40,343 nt of DNA from Ruminococcaceae bacterium UBA2854 (lineage in GTDB: Bacteria > Bacillota > Clostridia > Oscillospirales > Acutalibacteraceae): positions 1 through 40,343 of the forward strand of contig DEFK01000032.1 of NCBI GenBank assembly GCA_002350765.1. Reading direction: 5' to 3'. The first letter of the stretch is position 1. Every line of letters starts with the position of its first letter. The translations under genes were made by a program, and so were the position numbers. Under the pieces are notes generated by a model. That model saw only the letters and a program-made list of their open reading frames with translations, was not told where the DNA came from and ran no database searches. Below, one piece after another: positions 24,335-32,017 of the stretch.

Positions 24335-24808
24335 TTAAAACGGTAAGTCATCGTCGAGGGGCATTTCCTGGAAATCGGAAGCTGTGCCGCTCTGATAACT
24401 CGGCGCAGGCTGAGCGGGAGTCTCTACCGAAGGAGCCGCGGGGGCGTTCGAGTAAGACTGGTTGTAATTATTGTAGCTGTTAGCGTCACGGCGTTCGCCT
24501 GTAAAGCTTACATTATCGGCTACAACCTCTACAACGTAACGGTTCGTACCGTCCTTAGCCTGGTATGTGCGGGACTGGAGCTGTCCTTCAACAGCGATAA
24601 GCGAGCCCTTGCTGAAATAACGGCATACAAACTCAGCCGTCTGTCTCCAGCATACGATGTCAATAAAATCAGCCTTACGCTCTTCGCCGCTCTTAACATA
24701 GCTGCGGTCTACAGCGATTCTAAAGCTGGTAACACTAACACCCGAAGCTGTGGTTTTAAGCTCGGGATCCGCTACTAAACGTCCCATTAAAATTACTCTG
24801 TTCAACAT
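24335..24808 (-). CDS. ssb: Single-stranded DNA-binding protein
   Basis: A 157-residue SSB. The N-terminal OB-fold (MLNRVILMGRLVADPELK, FRIAVDR, FIDIVCWRQTAEFV, GSLIAVEGQLQSRTY) is followed by a disordered Asn/Ser/Pro/Gln-rich linker and the conserved acidic tip DDDLPF, which docks replication and repair partners. AAAGGATGA precedes the ATG. It lies between the S6 and S18 genes, the usual arrangement in Firmicutes. Confidence 0.97.
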   Translation of the reverse strand: MLNRVILMGRLVADPELKTTASGVSVTSFRIAVDRSYVKSGEERKADFIDIVCWRQTAEFVCRYFSKGSLIAVEGQLQSRTYQAKDGTNRYVVEVVADNVSFTGERRDANSYNNYNQSYSNAPAAPSVETPAQPAPSYQSGTASDFQEMPLDDDLPF

Positions 24809-24850
24809 AATACTTCATCCTTTCATTCACGATAAACGTGTGCTTTTAAA

Positions 24851-25144
24851 TTATTCACCTTTTTTGATAATCATAGAACGGATAACGCCGTCTGTGATTT
24901 TAAAGATACGGTCAAGTTCCGCGGGAAATTCAGCCTCAGACTCAAAATCCATAAGAACATAGTAACCTTCGCTCTCCTTGTTGATAAGATAAGCGAGCTT
25001 ACGCTTACCCCATTCATCAACATTCTGCAGAGTAGCGTGCTTCTCGATTAAAGCCTTGAACTTCTCGATGAGGTTCTGGATACCCTCTTCGCCGAGCTTT
25101 AACGAAAAAATCATTACTGTCTCGTAATTTGCCTTTACTGCCAC
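24851..25144 (-). CDS. rpsF: 30S ribosomal protein S6
   Basis: S6, 97 residues: NYETVMIFSLKLGEEGIQNLIEKFK, WGKRKLAYLINKESEGYYVLMDFE and an ending rich in hydrophobics (ITDGVIRSMIIKKGE). I chose the GTG at 25144, with AAGGAGG 8 nt upstream. An in-frame GTG at 25153 overlaps the ribosome-binding site itself and is rejected. The gene has its own consensus promoter and a structured leader of about 100 nt, consistent with S6:S18 autoregulation. Confidence 0.95.
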   Translation of the reverse strand: MAVKANYETVMIFSLKLGEEGIQNLIEKFKALIEKHATLQNVDEWGKRKLAYLINKESEGYYVLMDFESEAEFPAELDRIFKITDGVIRSMIIKKGE

Positions 25145-25246
25145 ATTGAACACCTCCTTCTGGACATAATGGCGGTAAATCCTGTTTACCGCAAGGAATA
25201 TTAACTATCCGTTAAGCTAAGTATTAAGCCTAGCTTAACGGATAAC
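25145..25246 (-). ncRNA. Structured 5' leader of rpsF (possible S6:S18 autoregulatory element)
   Basis: From the predicted transcription start the leader holds a 14-bp perfect stem (25206-25219 with 25231-25244, 11-nt loop) and then an 8-bp hairpin GCGGTAAA/TTTACCGC near 25172-25192, followed by the ribosome-binding site. An S6:S18 leader motif is known upstream of rpsF in many bacteria. I see the hairpins directly but have not matched them to the published consensus. Confidence 0.5.
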
Positions 25247-25252
25247 ATATAA

Positions 25253-25280
25253 ATTATATCATAAAATTTCGCTTTGTCAA
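25253..25280 (-). promoter_or_regulatory. Consensus sigma-A promoter of rpsF-ssb-rpsR
   Basis: Perfect TTGACA (25275-25280) and TATAAT (25253-25258) are spaced 16 nt on the minus strand, immediately after the pullulanase stop codon. Confidence 0.9.
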
Positions 25281-25288
25281 GCAATTTA

Positions 25289-27286
25289 TCAGCCTTGCGC
25301 GGGTTTATTAGCTGATTTAAGCTTAACCTTCTTCTTTTTAGCCTTTTTTTCGGAGCGTATACGGTCGAAGCTCTTATCATCAACGAGGAATAAAGTAGTC
25401 ATCGGCGGAACATTTATATCGTTTCCGTCAATTCTCTTATACTCGATTACTCCCTTATCGTTATCATAGCCGAGTACAACCCATGAATGCGGTAGAGTTG
25501 TATGGGATTTAAGTGTAATATGAGCTGAGCCGTTGCTGTTATTAAACAGCATAGCCATCATATCCCATTCGCCGTGGTTGATATTAGGAACAGTATAAGC
25601 AATACAGCGGCCGTCGGTCTCGAAGTAAGTGTTGCTGACGGTAACTGTGGTAGGTTCTCTAAGCGGTGTAAACAGCTTACGAACTCTGATAAGTCCCTTG
25701 TAGTATAATACAAGCTCTTTATAAGTTTTAAGACGAGTCCAGTCAATAGCGTTTATTGATAAGGGGGATTTATAGCTGTTGTGGTCGCCGTGCTTGGTAC
25801 GCGCCATTTCCTCGCCCGCTAAAATAAACGGGATACCCTGTGAAGTAAATACCAAAGCGGCTGAAAGCTTGTTCATATCGAGAATATGCTCGTCGTGGGT
25901 ATCGTAGTCGTCGCGGTTCTGGGATTTTAAAAGCTTATCCCATAACGTAAGATTATCGTGGGCTGAGTTATAGGTTACGCACTGCGACGGTTTTTTAAAG
26001 AATTTCAGGAATGTATCGGATGAACAAGCTAGTATTCCCGAAATAACATAGTAGATATTATGATTATTGCCCTGGATATATCCGATGGATGAGTCGTCGG
26101 TATTACCCTTGAGCGCGTTTCTGAAAGAATCGTTGAACATAGCGATACGGGAGCTCAGTTTATAAGCGTTTTCCTTAACGCTGGCTTCCTCGAAGGAAAT
26201 ACCGTTTTCGCCTAAATCAGCCGTCCAGGGCTCGCCGTAGATAAGAATTCTAGGGTCGATTTCATCGAGAGCTAATCGCACAAGATTCATTGTATTTGTA
26301 TCAATACAACCCATAAGGTCAAAACGGAAGCCGTCGATATGGTACTCGTTAGCCCAGTAGCAAACGGAATTTACTATATAATTACGTCCCATTTCCTTTT
26401 CGCTTGCGAAAACATTTCCGCAGCCCGAGGAATTTAAGAATCTGTCGCCGCTTTTTCTGTAGTAATAATTCGGATAAGTGCGGTTAAAGCAAGAGTCGAT
26501 TGAACTGGTATGGTTATAAACAACGTCCATAATAACGCCGATTCCTGCGTCATGGAGAGCCTTTACCATCTCTTTAAACTCGCGGATACGTACATTTCCG
26601 TCGAAGGGATTCGTGGAATACGAACCCTCGGGTACGTTATAGTTAGCGGGATCATAACCCCAGTTATATTCACCCTTTTCGGGATGAGCCTCGTCAACGG
26701 AGTCGAAATCATATACGGGGTTAAGATGAACGTGGGTAATTCCGAGCTCTTTAAGATAATCAATGCAGGTCGAAAGCTCGCCCTCGCCGTTTACGGTAGT
26801 ACCTTTTTCGGTAAAGGCAAGGTATTTACCTCTGTTTTTCTCGGATACGCCTGAGGTTTCACTGCCTGAAAAATCGCCTACATGTACTTCCCAGATCACC
26901 GCGTCGGTTGGATTTTTAACATAGATATGCTTATCCGCCGCCCAGCCGTCGGGATTGGTTTCCGATAAATCACATACCATCGAGCGTTTACCGTTAACGC
27001 CGACAGCCTTTGAATATACATCCTGTGTCTCACGGGTTTCGCCGTTAAAGGTAACAAGATATGTATAGTATAGATTTTTTAAATCACCGTATACGGTAAC
27101 AGACCATACACCTGTGTTTTGGTCGAGAGTTAATCCGTAGCTTTCAAGCTTCTGGGCTCCTTCTTCACAGTCGCAGCCCGTCTTATAAAGCTGAACGCGA
27201 ATGCCTGACGCTTCAGGCGACCATACTTTAAAAACAGTACGGTCGAAAGAATACGTGCATCCTAGATCCTGTCTCTTATAATTCAT
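25289..27286 (-). CDS. pulA: Type I pullulanase / glycogen debranching enzyme (GH13)
   Basis: A 665-residue GH13 alpha-1,6-glucosidase. The N-terminal CBM48-like domain (about 1-110: YSFDRTVFKVWSPEASGIRVQLY) leads to the catalytic barrel with the pullulanase signature YNWGYDP (about 207-213), MDVVYNH (253-259), nucleophile in GFRFDLMG (about D323), acid/base in YGEPWTA (about E352) and third acid in SAHDNLTLWD. There is no signal peptide, so it is probably intracellular, acting on glycogen or imported dextrins. The last about 20 residues are a Lys-rich tail (KKAKKKKVKLKSANK), unusual for the family. Start: ATG at 27286 with GGGGGA upstream, not the in-frame TTG at 27289. It follows the GH25 gene by 46 nt. 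Confidence 0.94.
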   Translation of the reverse strand: MNYKRQDLGCTYSFDRTVFKVWSPEASGIRVQLYKTGCDCEEGAQKLESYGLTLDQNTGVWSVTVYGDLKNLYYTYLVTFNGETRETQDVYSKAVGVNGKRSMVCDLSETNPDGWAADKHIYVKNPTDAVIWEVHVGDFSGSETSGVSEKNRGKYLAFTEKGTTVNGEGELSTCIDYLKELGITHVHLNPVYDFDSVDEAHPEKGEYNWGYDPANYNVPEGSYSTNPFDGNVRIREFKEMVKALHDAGIGVIMDVVYNHTSSIDSCFNRTYPNYYYRKSGDRFLNSSGCGNVFASEKEMGRNYIVNSVCYWANEYHIDGFRFDLMGCIDTNTMNLVRLALDEIDPRILIYGEPWTADLGENGISFEEASVKENAYKLSSRIAMFNDSFRNALKGNTDDSSIGYIQGNNHNIYYVISGILACSSDTFLKFFKKPSQCVTYNSAHDNLTLWDKLLKSQNRDDYDTHDEHILDMNKLSAALVFTSQGIPFILAGEEMARTKHGDHNSYKSPLSINAIDWTRLKTYKELVLYYKGLIRVRKLFTPLREPTTVTVSNTYFETDGRCIAYTVPNINHGEWDMMAMLFNNSNGSAHITLKSHTTLPHSWVVLGYDNDKGVIEYKRIDGNDINVPPMTTLFLVDDKSFDRIRSEKKAKKKKVKLKSANKPAQG

Positions 27287-27332
27287 CAATTTATTCCCCC
27301 AAAATCAATCGGTATAAATAATAAAGTTAATA

Positions 27333-28142
27333 TTATGATTTATATTTGTTTTTGTACTCATCATTAAACTTTTTTATTATTTTCGGATAGTCAACATAAG
27401 CTACGTTCAAATCAACACGGGCGTTAATCCCGCTTACTACACCGTTGCTCGAATATTGCCACATCGAAAAGCTTTTAGAGTATTTTGTGCTCTTATGTGT
27501 ATTATCAAGGTAGCTCGCTACCCAGAAATCCCATTTATTGCCAAGAGCGTATTTGTCTATGTAGTTATTATAAATCGAGTTAGAGGTATAAACCCCGGGG
27601 TAATAACCGCCTTGCTTTATCACATTGCAGTATGTATTAATCATTTTAGTGTTTATACTGTAACGTCTGTAATTCAGAAGACTGTTAAACTCAAAATCAA
27701 GAAATACGGGATAGTTAAAGGTCTTACCCTTTATATATTTCAGTATAGATTTAGCTTCCTGTTTTATCTCGTTAGTGGTATAGGTATAGGTGTAAAAATA
27801 ACAACCTATATCAAGCCCCGCTTCAGACGCGCCCTTATAGTATCTTTCAAAATTAGCGTCTTTACCGCCCTGGCTCGTTCCCAAACGGATAATAACAAAG
27901 CTATAGCCGTCTTTTTTTACCTTCTTAAAATCAATATCGCCCTGATATTTTGACACATCAATACCGTGCGCTGTAATCTTTCCCGTAGGGATTGAACAGG
28001 TATTTATATCGCTGACGGATTCATTCGATTTATTCTGTAACTGTATACCCGTTATTCCCGCGGTAGTTAGAATAAGAGCCAAGACAATTATCATTACGGA
28101 AAACAATACTATCTTTTTATGTGAAATAATAAAGTTTTTCAT
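27333..28142 (-). CDS. GH25-family lysozyme (muramidase), membrane-anchored or secreted
   Basis: A 269-residue GH25 hydrolase that cleaves the MurNAc-GlcNAc bond of peptidoglycan. An N-terminal hydrophobic segment (about 11-33, IVLFSVMIIVLALILTTAGITG) exports or anchors it, with no clear cleavage site. The catalytic domain starts HGIDVSKYQGDIDF (D62 near the active site), continues FVIIRLGTSQGG, has the catalytic VFLDFEF (D149, E151), and ends MWQYSSNG...ARVDLNVAY. It has no extra wall-binding module, and could act in growth, spore development or against other bacteria. AGGAAGGATAT precedes the ATG; a good promoter lies about 80 nt upstream. Confidence 0.92.
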   Translation of the reverse strand: MKNFIISHKKIVLFSVMIIVLALILTTAGITGIQLQNKSNESVSDINTCSIPTGKITAHGIDVSKYQGDIDFKKVKKDGYSFVIIRLGTSQGGKDANFERYYKGASEAGLDIGCYFYTYTYTTNEIKQEAKSILKYIKGKTFNYPVFLDFEFNSLLNYRRYSINTKMINTYCNVIKQGGYYPGVYTSNSIYNNYIDKYALGNKWDFWVASYLDNTHKSTKYSKSFSMWQYSSNGVVSGINARVDLNVAYVDYPKIIKKFNDEYKNKYKS

Positions 28143-28223
28143 ATATCCTTCCTCATTGCTCTCAGGGCATAATACCTAGGTTGAGAAATCGTAGTTATAT
28201 CGGGCTTATTTTACGCCAGATAT

Positions 28224-28252
28224 ATTATAACGGTTCGTGTCGAAATTTGCAA
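28224..28252 (-). promoter_or_regulatory. Sigma-A promoter of the GH25 lysozyme gene
   Basis: TTGCAA (28247-28252) and TATAAT (28224-28229), spacer 17 nt, on the minus strand. The 5' leader would be about 75 nt; no riboswitch was recognised in it. Confidence 0.75.
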
Positions 28253-28307
28253 TAGAGGTAATAAATTTGTTAACATTTGCATAAAAATAGTAACTTTTTA
28301 AATGGAT

Positions 28308-28333
28308 AAATATTGAGTACGTACTTAATATTT
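28308..28333. other. 26-bp near-perfect palindrome overlapping the yitT stop codon
   Basis: AAATATTGAGTAC meets GTACTTAATATTT with one mismatch and no spacer. It covers the last codons of the YitT gene and the start of the intergenic region. It is AT-rich with no T-run, so a weak terminator at best, or a protein-binding site. Confidence 0.45.
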
Positions 28334-29176
28334 CTTATAAAATCCTTCTCCGTTTACAGCGGTAGCGGTTGTAACTATTATAAATACGGAGGAATCGAGC
28401 TTTTTTACTATATTATTCACCTTATAAACCTGATTTGGACGTACGGCGCAAACGAGCAGTTTTTTATCATTGCCGCTGTATCCGCCGTGAGCTTCCAAAA
28501 CGGTCACTCCCCTCGATATGTCATTCAGAAGTAACGGAAGAATTTCCCTGCTCTTATCGGTAATAATAAACATCAGCTTGCCGTTGTCGGCGGATGTGCC
28601 GTAGATTATGCGGTCGATAAGCTTAGAGCTGACGAAAATTGAAACAACCGCGTATAATCCAGCCTCTATACTATTATATACAAAAGCCGAGATTGTGACT
28701 ATTAAAGCGTCGGAAAACATAATAAGATGTCCAATCGAAAACTGCGGAAATCTCTTATTTATAAGAGAGGCTAATATATCCGTACCGCCCGATGAGCCTC
28801 CGCGCGAGAAAATCAGCGCTATACCGCAGCCGTTCAGTATACCGCCGAATATACATACAAGTATCATATTTCCCTTATACGTGGGGATAAAACAAGAGAA
28901 TAAATCTATTAAAAGCGATACCGCAAGGGTACCGTAAACCGTTTTTATAAAATACGTTCTTCCTATTCTCCTATATCCTATAATAAGCAAAGGCACATTC
29001 ATTATCAGTATGAATGTACCTATTGGAAGCGAAAACAGATAATTAATAAGCGTAGCGACTCCCGTAAGCCCTCCGGGGGCTATGTTATTAGGCGCGGTAA
29101 ATACTACGACCGACATAGCGTAAAGAGAAGCTCCGCAGAGAATTATCAAATAATCTAATATTTTATTTTTAAGCAT
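28325..29176 (-). CDS. YitT family membrane protein (DUF161/DUF2179)
   Basis: A 283-residue polytopic membrane protein of the YitT family. About five to six hydrophobic segments occupy residues 5-180 (NIAPGGLTGVATLI, FILIMNVPLLIIGY, GCGIALIFSRGGSSGGTDILA). The soluble C-terminal DUF2179 domain (about 195-283: LMFIITDKSREILPLLLNDISRGVTVLEAHGGYSG) completes the family architecture. Transport function is presumed but not established. It follows mrnC by 27 nt. Confidence 0.92.
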   Translation of the reverse strand: MLKNKILDYLIILCGASLYAMSVVVFTAPNNIAPGGLTGVATLINYLFSLPIGTFILIMNVPLLIIGYRRIGRTYFIKTVYGTLAVSLLIDLFSCFIPTYKGNMILVCIFGGILNGCGIALIFSRGGSSGGTDILASLINKRFPQFSIGHLIMFSDALIVTISAFVYNSIEAGLYAVVSIFVSSKLIDRIIYGTSADNGKLMFIITDKSREILPLLLNDISRGVTVLEAHGGYSGNDKKLLVCAVRPNQVYKVNNIVKKLDSSVFIIVTTATAVNGEGFYKKY

Positions 29177-29203
29177 AATACCACACTTATTTCTATAAAA
29201 GAA

Positions 29204-29611
29204 TTATGTAGCGGTATCTACAGCCTCAACACACTTGGAAAAAAGCTCCTTAATCCTGTCGTTTTCGCCGTTTAAGTAAAGATAACCGAATAAAGCCTCT
29301 AACCCTGTTGCGCTGTGGTAATCGGCGACGTCGGAGTTTTTGGGAGTATTTTTCGTAAAAGCGTTTCTCCCCCGTTTATAAACCGAGAGCTCGGTTTCAG
29401 TTAAGTCACTCATTATAAAATCGGCGCTCCTGGACTGAGCTTCGCATTTTACATAGTTAACCTTACGCTTGTTAAGCTCGCCTACGGGACGGTTAGCCTT
29501 GTTTATAAGATATTCCCTTACAAGCAGGTCGTAAACCGTATCGCCCATAAACGCCAAGGTCTGGGGTGAAAGCTGTTTAGGATTAAAGTCGGAATTGACA
29601 AATACACTCAT
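29204..29611 (-). CDS. mrnC: Mini-ribonuclease III
   Basis: Mini-III is an RNase III-like catalytic domain lacking a dsRNA-binding domain; it matures 23S rRNA in Firmicutes. The 135-residue protein has LAFMGDTVYDLLVREYLI (catalytic Asp region), KCEAQSRSADF, and DYHSATGLEALFGYLYL (catalytic Glu region). Size is typical. It begins 3 nt after the obgE stop. Elsewhere mrnC is usually beside cysS/rlmB, so its position after obgE is somewhat unusual. Confidence 0.93.
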   Translation of the reverse strand: MSVFVNSDFNPKQLSPQTLAFMGDTVYDLLVREYLINKANRPVGELNKRKVNYVKCEAQSRSADFIMSDLTETELSVYKRGRNAFTKNTPKNSDVADYHSATGLEALFGYLYLNGENDRIKELFSKCVEAVDTAT

Positions 29612-29614
29612 ATA

Positions 29615-30886
29615 TTACTCCACATAATCAAACTCAACATCATAGAGCGAAACCGTATCGCCCTCGTTAATTCCAGCCTCGCGCAAAGCGTCGAACACTC
29701 CGTTTTTGGTGAGGACGTTCTGGAAGTAGTTAAAGCTCTCGTAGTCGTCGAAATTAATAGAGCGCATTACGTTATACAGCCATTTAGCCTCGACCGTATA
29801 AATTCCGTCGACCTTATTTATAACCACGCTGTGGTCGGAGAAGTCCTCAGCCTTTACAACGGGAGCGGGCTCGGGCTCGTAACGTTCGATTGGCGGGAGC
29901 TTGGACAGCATTTCCTGAATCTTTTTAAGCAGAGGGTCAACGTCATAGCGTATAGCCGCCATAATCGGGAAAAAGTCGTAGCCCATATCCTCGATATATT
30001 TGCGGTATTCCTCGATTTGTTCATCCGTACACATATCGCATTTATTACCCGCGACAATCATCGGGCGTTTAGCGAGCTCAGGATTGAACTTTTCGAGCTC
30101 GGTGTTGATTATTTTAAAATCCTCATAAGGATCCCTGCCGTCGCTGCCGCTTATATCGACGATATGGACAAGCATACGGCATCTTTCAACATGGCGCAGG
30201 AATTGATGACCTAAGCCTGTTCCATGCCAAGCGCCCTCGATAAGTCCCGGGATATCAGCCATAACGAAGCTCGAACCCTCGCCCATCGAAACAACTCCGA
30301 GCACGGGAGTAATGGTTGTAAAATGGTAATTGGCGATTTCGGGCTTAGCCTCGGAAACAACAGAAACCAATGTTGATTTACCGACATTCGGGAAACCTAC
30401 CAATCCTACATCCGCAAGGAGTTTTAACTCAAGCGTTACCTCGAGCTCCTCGCCCGGCAGTCCCGGTTTAGCGAATCTCGGAACCTGGCGTACAGGCGTA
30501 GCGAAATGCGGGTTACCGAAGCCGCCTTTACCGCCCTTAGCGATAATTACAGGCTCGTCCGTGCTAATATCGGCGATAATACGTCCGCTCTCGGCGTCCT
30601 TTACCAATGTGCCCATAGGCACACGGATCACTAAGTCTTCGGCATTTTTACCGCGTTGGCGGTTGCCTTTACCATTTTCACCTTTTTTTGCTTTATATTT
30701 TCTTTTATAGCGGAAATCGGCGAGTGTAGAAATATTGGTATCGGCTTTAAAAACTATATTACCGCCTCGTCCGCCGTCACCGCCATCGGGACCTCCCGCG
30801 GCTACGTATTTCTCGCGGTGGAACGCTACGGCTCCGTCGCCGCCGTCTCCAGCTTTAAGATATATTTTCGCGATATCTACAAACAT
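29615..30886 (-). CDS. obgE: Obg GTPase
   Basis: An essential ribosome-associated GTPase of 423 residues. The N-terminal glycine-rich Obg fold is about 1-158 (AGDGGDGAVAFHREKYV...GGPDGGDGGRGG). The G domain has G1 GFPNVGKST (164-172), G3 DIPGL (211-215) and G4 NKCD (281-284). The extra C-terminal OCT domain (about 340-423) is present, as in Firmicutes. It follows the L21-Prp-L27 genes after the rpmA terminator, the normal neighbourhood, and is close-packed with mrnC. Confidence 0.97.
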   Translation of the reverse strand: MFVDIAKIYLKAGDGGDGAVAFHREKYVAAGGPDGGDGGRGGNIVFKADTNISTLADFRYKRKYKAKKGENGKGNRQRGKNAEDLVIRVPMGTLVKDAESGRIIADISTDEPVIIAKGGKGGFGNPHFATPVRQVPRFAKPGLPGEELEVTLELKLLADVGLVGFPNVGKSTLVSVVSEAKPEIANYHFTTITPVLGVVSMGEGSSFVMADIPGLIEGAWHGTGLGHQFLRHVERCRMLVHIVDISGSDGRDPYEDFKIINTELEKFNPELAKRPMIVAGNKCDMCTDEQIEEYRKYIEDMGYDFFPIMAAIRYDVDPLLKKIQEMLSKLPPIERYEPEPAPVVKAEDFSDHSVVINKVDGIYTVEAKWLYNVMRSINFDDYESFNYFQNVLTKNGVFDALREAGINEGDTVSLYDVEFDYVE

Positions 30887-30946
30887 AATATCACCCTTAT
30901 ATTATTAACAAATTATCAATTATTATAAGTATCAAATAAATTAAAA

Positions 30947-30968
30947 GGGGTGGATATTACTCCACCCC
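30947..30968 (-). terminator. Terminator after rpmA
   Basis: An 8-bp GC-rich stem (GGGGTGGA with TCCACCCC, 6-nt loop) is followed on the minus strand by TTTTAATTT. It separates rplU-prp-rpmA from obgE, for which no clear separate promoter is visible, so partial readthrough is possible. Confidence 0.85.
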
Positions 30969-30981
30969 ATAGTAAGCTTTA

Positions 30982-31266
30982 TTACTGCTCAACAGGATAA
31001 ACGCTGGCGCGCTTTCTGTCTTTGCCGACACGCTCAAAACGAAGAACGCCGTCGATCTTAGCGAAAAGCGTATCATCCTTACCGATGCCTACATTCTGGC
31101 CGGGATGGATATGAGTTCCTCTCTGCTTAACGAGAATGTTGCCCGCGAGAACCTTCTGTCCGTCAGCGCGCTTAACGCCGAGACGCTTTGACTCGGAATC
31201 ACGACCGTTCTTTGTAGAACCCATTCCCTTTTTATGAGCGAATAACTGTATGTTAATTTTAAGCAT
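30982..31266 (-). CDS. rpmA: 50S ribosomal protein L27 with cleavable N-terminal extension
   Basis: L27, 94 residues. It begins MLKINIQLF and then AHKKGMGSTKNGRDSESKRLG, the mature L27 start. Firmicutes L27 is made with such a 9-residue extension, removed by the protease Prp before the new N-terminus reaches the peptidyl-transferase centre; cleavage here is predicted between F9 and A10. The prp gene is directly upstream. The P1/P2 region (IQLF/A) varies slightly from the usual LQFF/A. Confidence 0.97.
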   Translation of the reverse strand: MLKINIQLFAHKKGMGSTKNGRDSESKRLGVKRADGQKVLAGNILVKQRGTHIHPGQNVGIGKDDTLFAKIDGVLRFERVGKDRKRASVYPVEQ

Positions 31267-31270
31267 TACC

Positions 31271-31582
31271 TTACACCTCCGAAATATTTACATTAATATC
31301 TTTTTCGTACTGCTCCGAAAGCTGGAGCAAATGCTGATAAAATCCGTCCAAAAGACGATTAAGATTATCAGATTCTGGAGCGGTTAATTTCATATAACCG
31401 TCCTTTACAGTAACATCAGCCTTTATGTTAAAGAAATCGGTGATATTATTTACGGTTAAATAAGCCGCTGAGCTTACCGCCGCGCATACAATATCTTCTC
31501 CTTCTTCAGCATAATCGGAATGACCTTTAAGCTCAAAGCCCGTATAATCATTTCCGTTTTTATAGAATGTTACCGAAATCAT
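31271..31582 (-). CDS. prp: Ribosomal-processing cysteine protease Prp (YsxB type)
   Basis: Prp is a small cysteine protease that trims the L27 N-terminus. The 103-residue protein carries the family signature GHSDYAEEGEDIVCAAVS with catalytic His (H21) and Cys (C33). It lies between rplU and rpmA, its substrate's gene, with gaps of 2 and 4 nt, matching the conserved Firmicutes order. Confidence 0.95.
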   Translation of the reverse strand: MISVTFYKNGNDYTGFELKGHSDYAEEGEDIVCAAVSSAAYLTVNNITDFFNIKADVTVKDGYMKLTAPESDNLNRLLDGFYQHLLQLSEQYEKDINVNISEV

Positions 31583-31584
31583 AA

Positions 31585-31896
31585 TTAAGCCTCGATAGAC
31601 TTAATCTGTACCTTTGTGTAAGGCTGTCTGTGACCGAGAGTTCTCTTTGAGGAACCCTTCTTCGGCTTATAAGTAGCAACTCTTACTTTCTTACCCTTAC
31701 CGTTCTTTAAAACTTCCGCTGTAACCTTAGCGCCGTCAACTAAAGGTGTGCCGACTTTAATACCGTCGTCAGCTCCTAAAGCAACTACATCAAATGTTAC
31801 AGTGTCCTTTTCTTCAGCGTCAAGCTTCTCAACGAAAAGAATCTGATCGTTCTCTACTTTGTACTGCTTTCCGCCTGTTTGAATAACTGCGTACAT
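31585..31896 (-). CDS. rplU: 50S ribosomal protein L21
   Basis: L21, 103 residues: MYAVIQTGGKQYKVENDQILFVEKL at the start and VATYKPKKGSSKRTLGHRQPYTKVQI at the end, both canonical. AAAGGATGG lies before the ATG. It is the first gene of rplU-prp-rpmA and has a near-consensus promoter and a leader of about 75 nt. Confidence 0.97.
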   Translation of the reverse strand: MYAVIQTGGKQYKVENDQILFVEKLDAEEKDTVTFDVVALGADDGIKVGTPLVDGAKVTAEVLKNGKGKKVRVATYKPKKGSSKRTLGHRQPYTKVQIKSIEA

Positions 31897-31972
31897 ATTA
31901 GTACCATCCTTTATTTAGACTCGCTATTCGTAGGTGTTTTCTAAGAAAATCTTAATACCCACAATATGCGGC
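31897..31972 (-). ncRNA. Leader of rplU (possible L21 leader element)
   Basis: The untranslated leader contains GTGGGT pairing with ACCTAC (one G-U) around an inner AAGA/TCTT hairpin, near 31931-31963. L21 leader motifs are known upstream of rplU in Firmicutes; this match is by position and shape only. Confidence 0.4.
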
Positions 31973-31978
31973 TTATAT

Positions 31979-32007
31979 ACTATATCACAAGAGTTAAAGT
32001 ATGTCAA
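31979..32007 (-). promoter_or_regulatory. Sigma-A promoter of rplU-prp-rpmA
   Basis: TTGACA (32002-32007) and TATAGT (31979-31984), 17-nt spacer, on the minus strand, just past the folD stop. Confidence 0.88.
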
Positions 32008-32017
32008 TATTTTTTTA

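Noticed and set aside
25145..25153. GTG at 25153 as the rpsF start
   Set aside because: It overlaps the AAGGAGG ribosome-binding site; the next in-frame GTG at 25144 has ideal spacing.
27456..27953. Plus-strand frame opposite the GH25 lysozyme
   Set aside because: Antisense shadow of a conserved catalytic domain; no start signals.
28143..28223. Riboswitch in the GH25 lysozyme leader
   Set aside because: About 75 nt of leader without the conserved core of any riboswitch I recognise.
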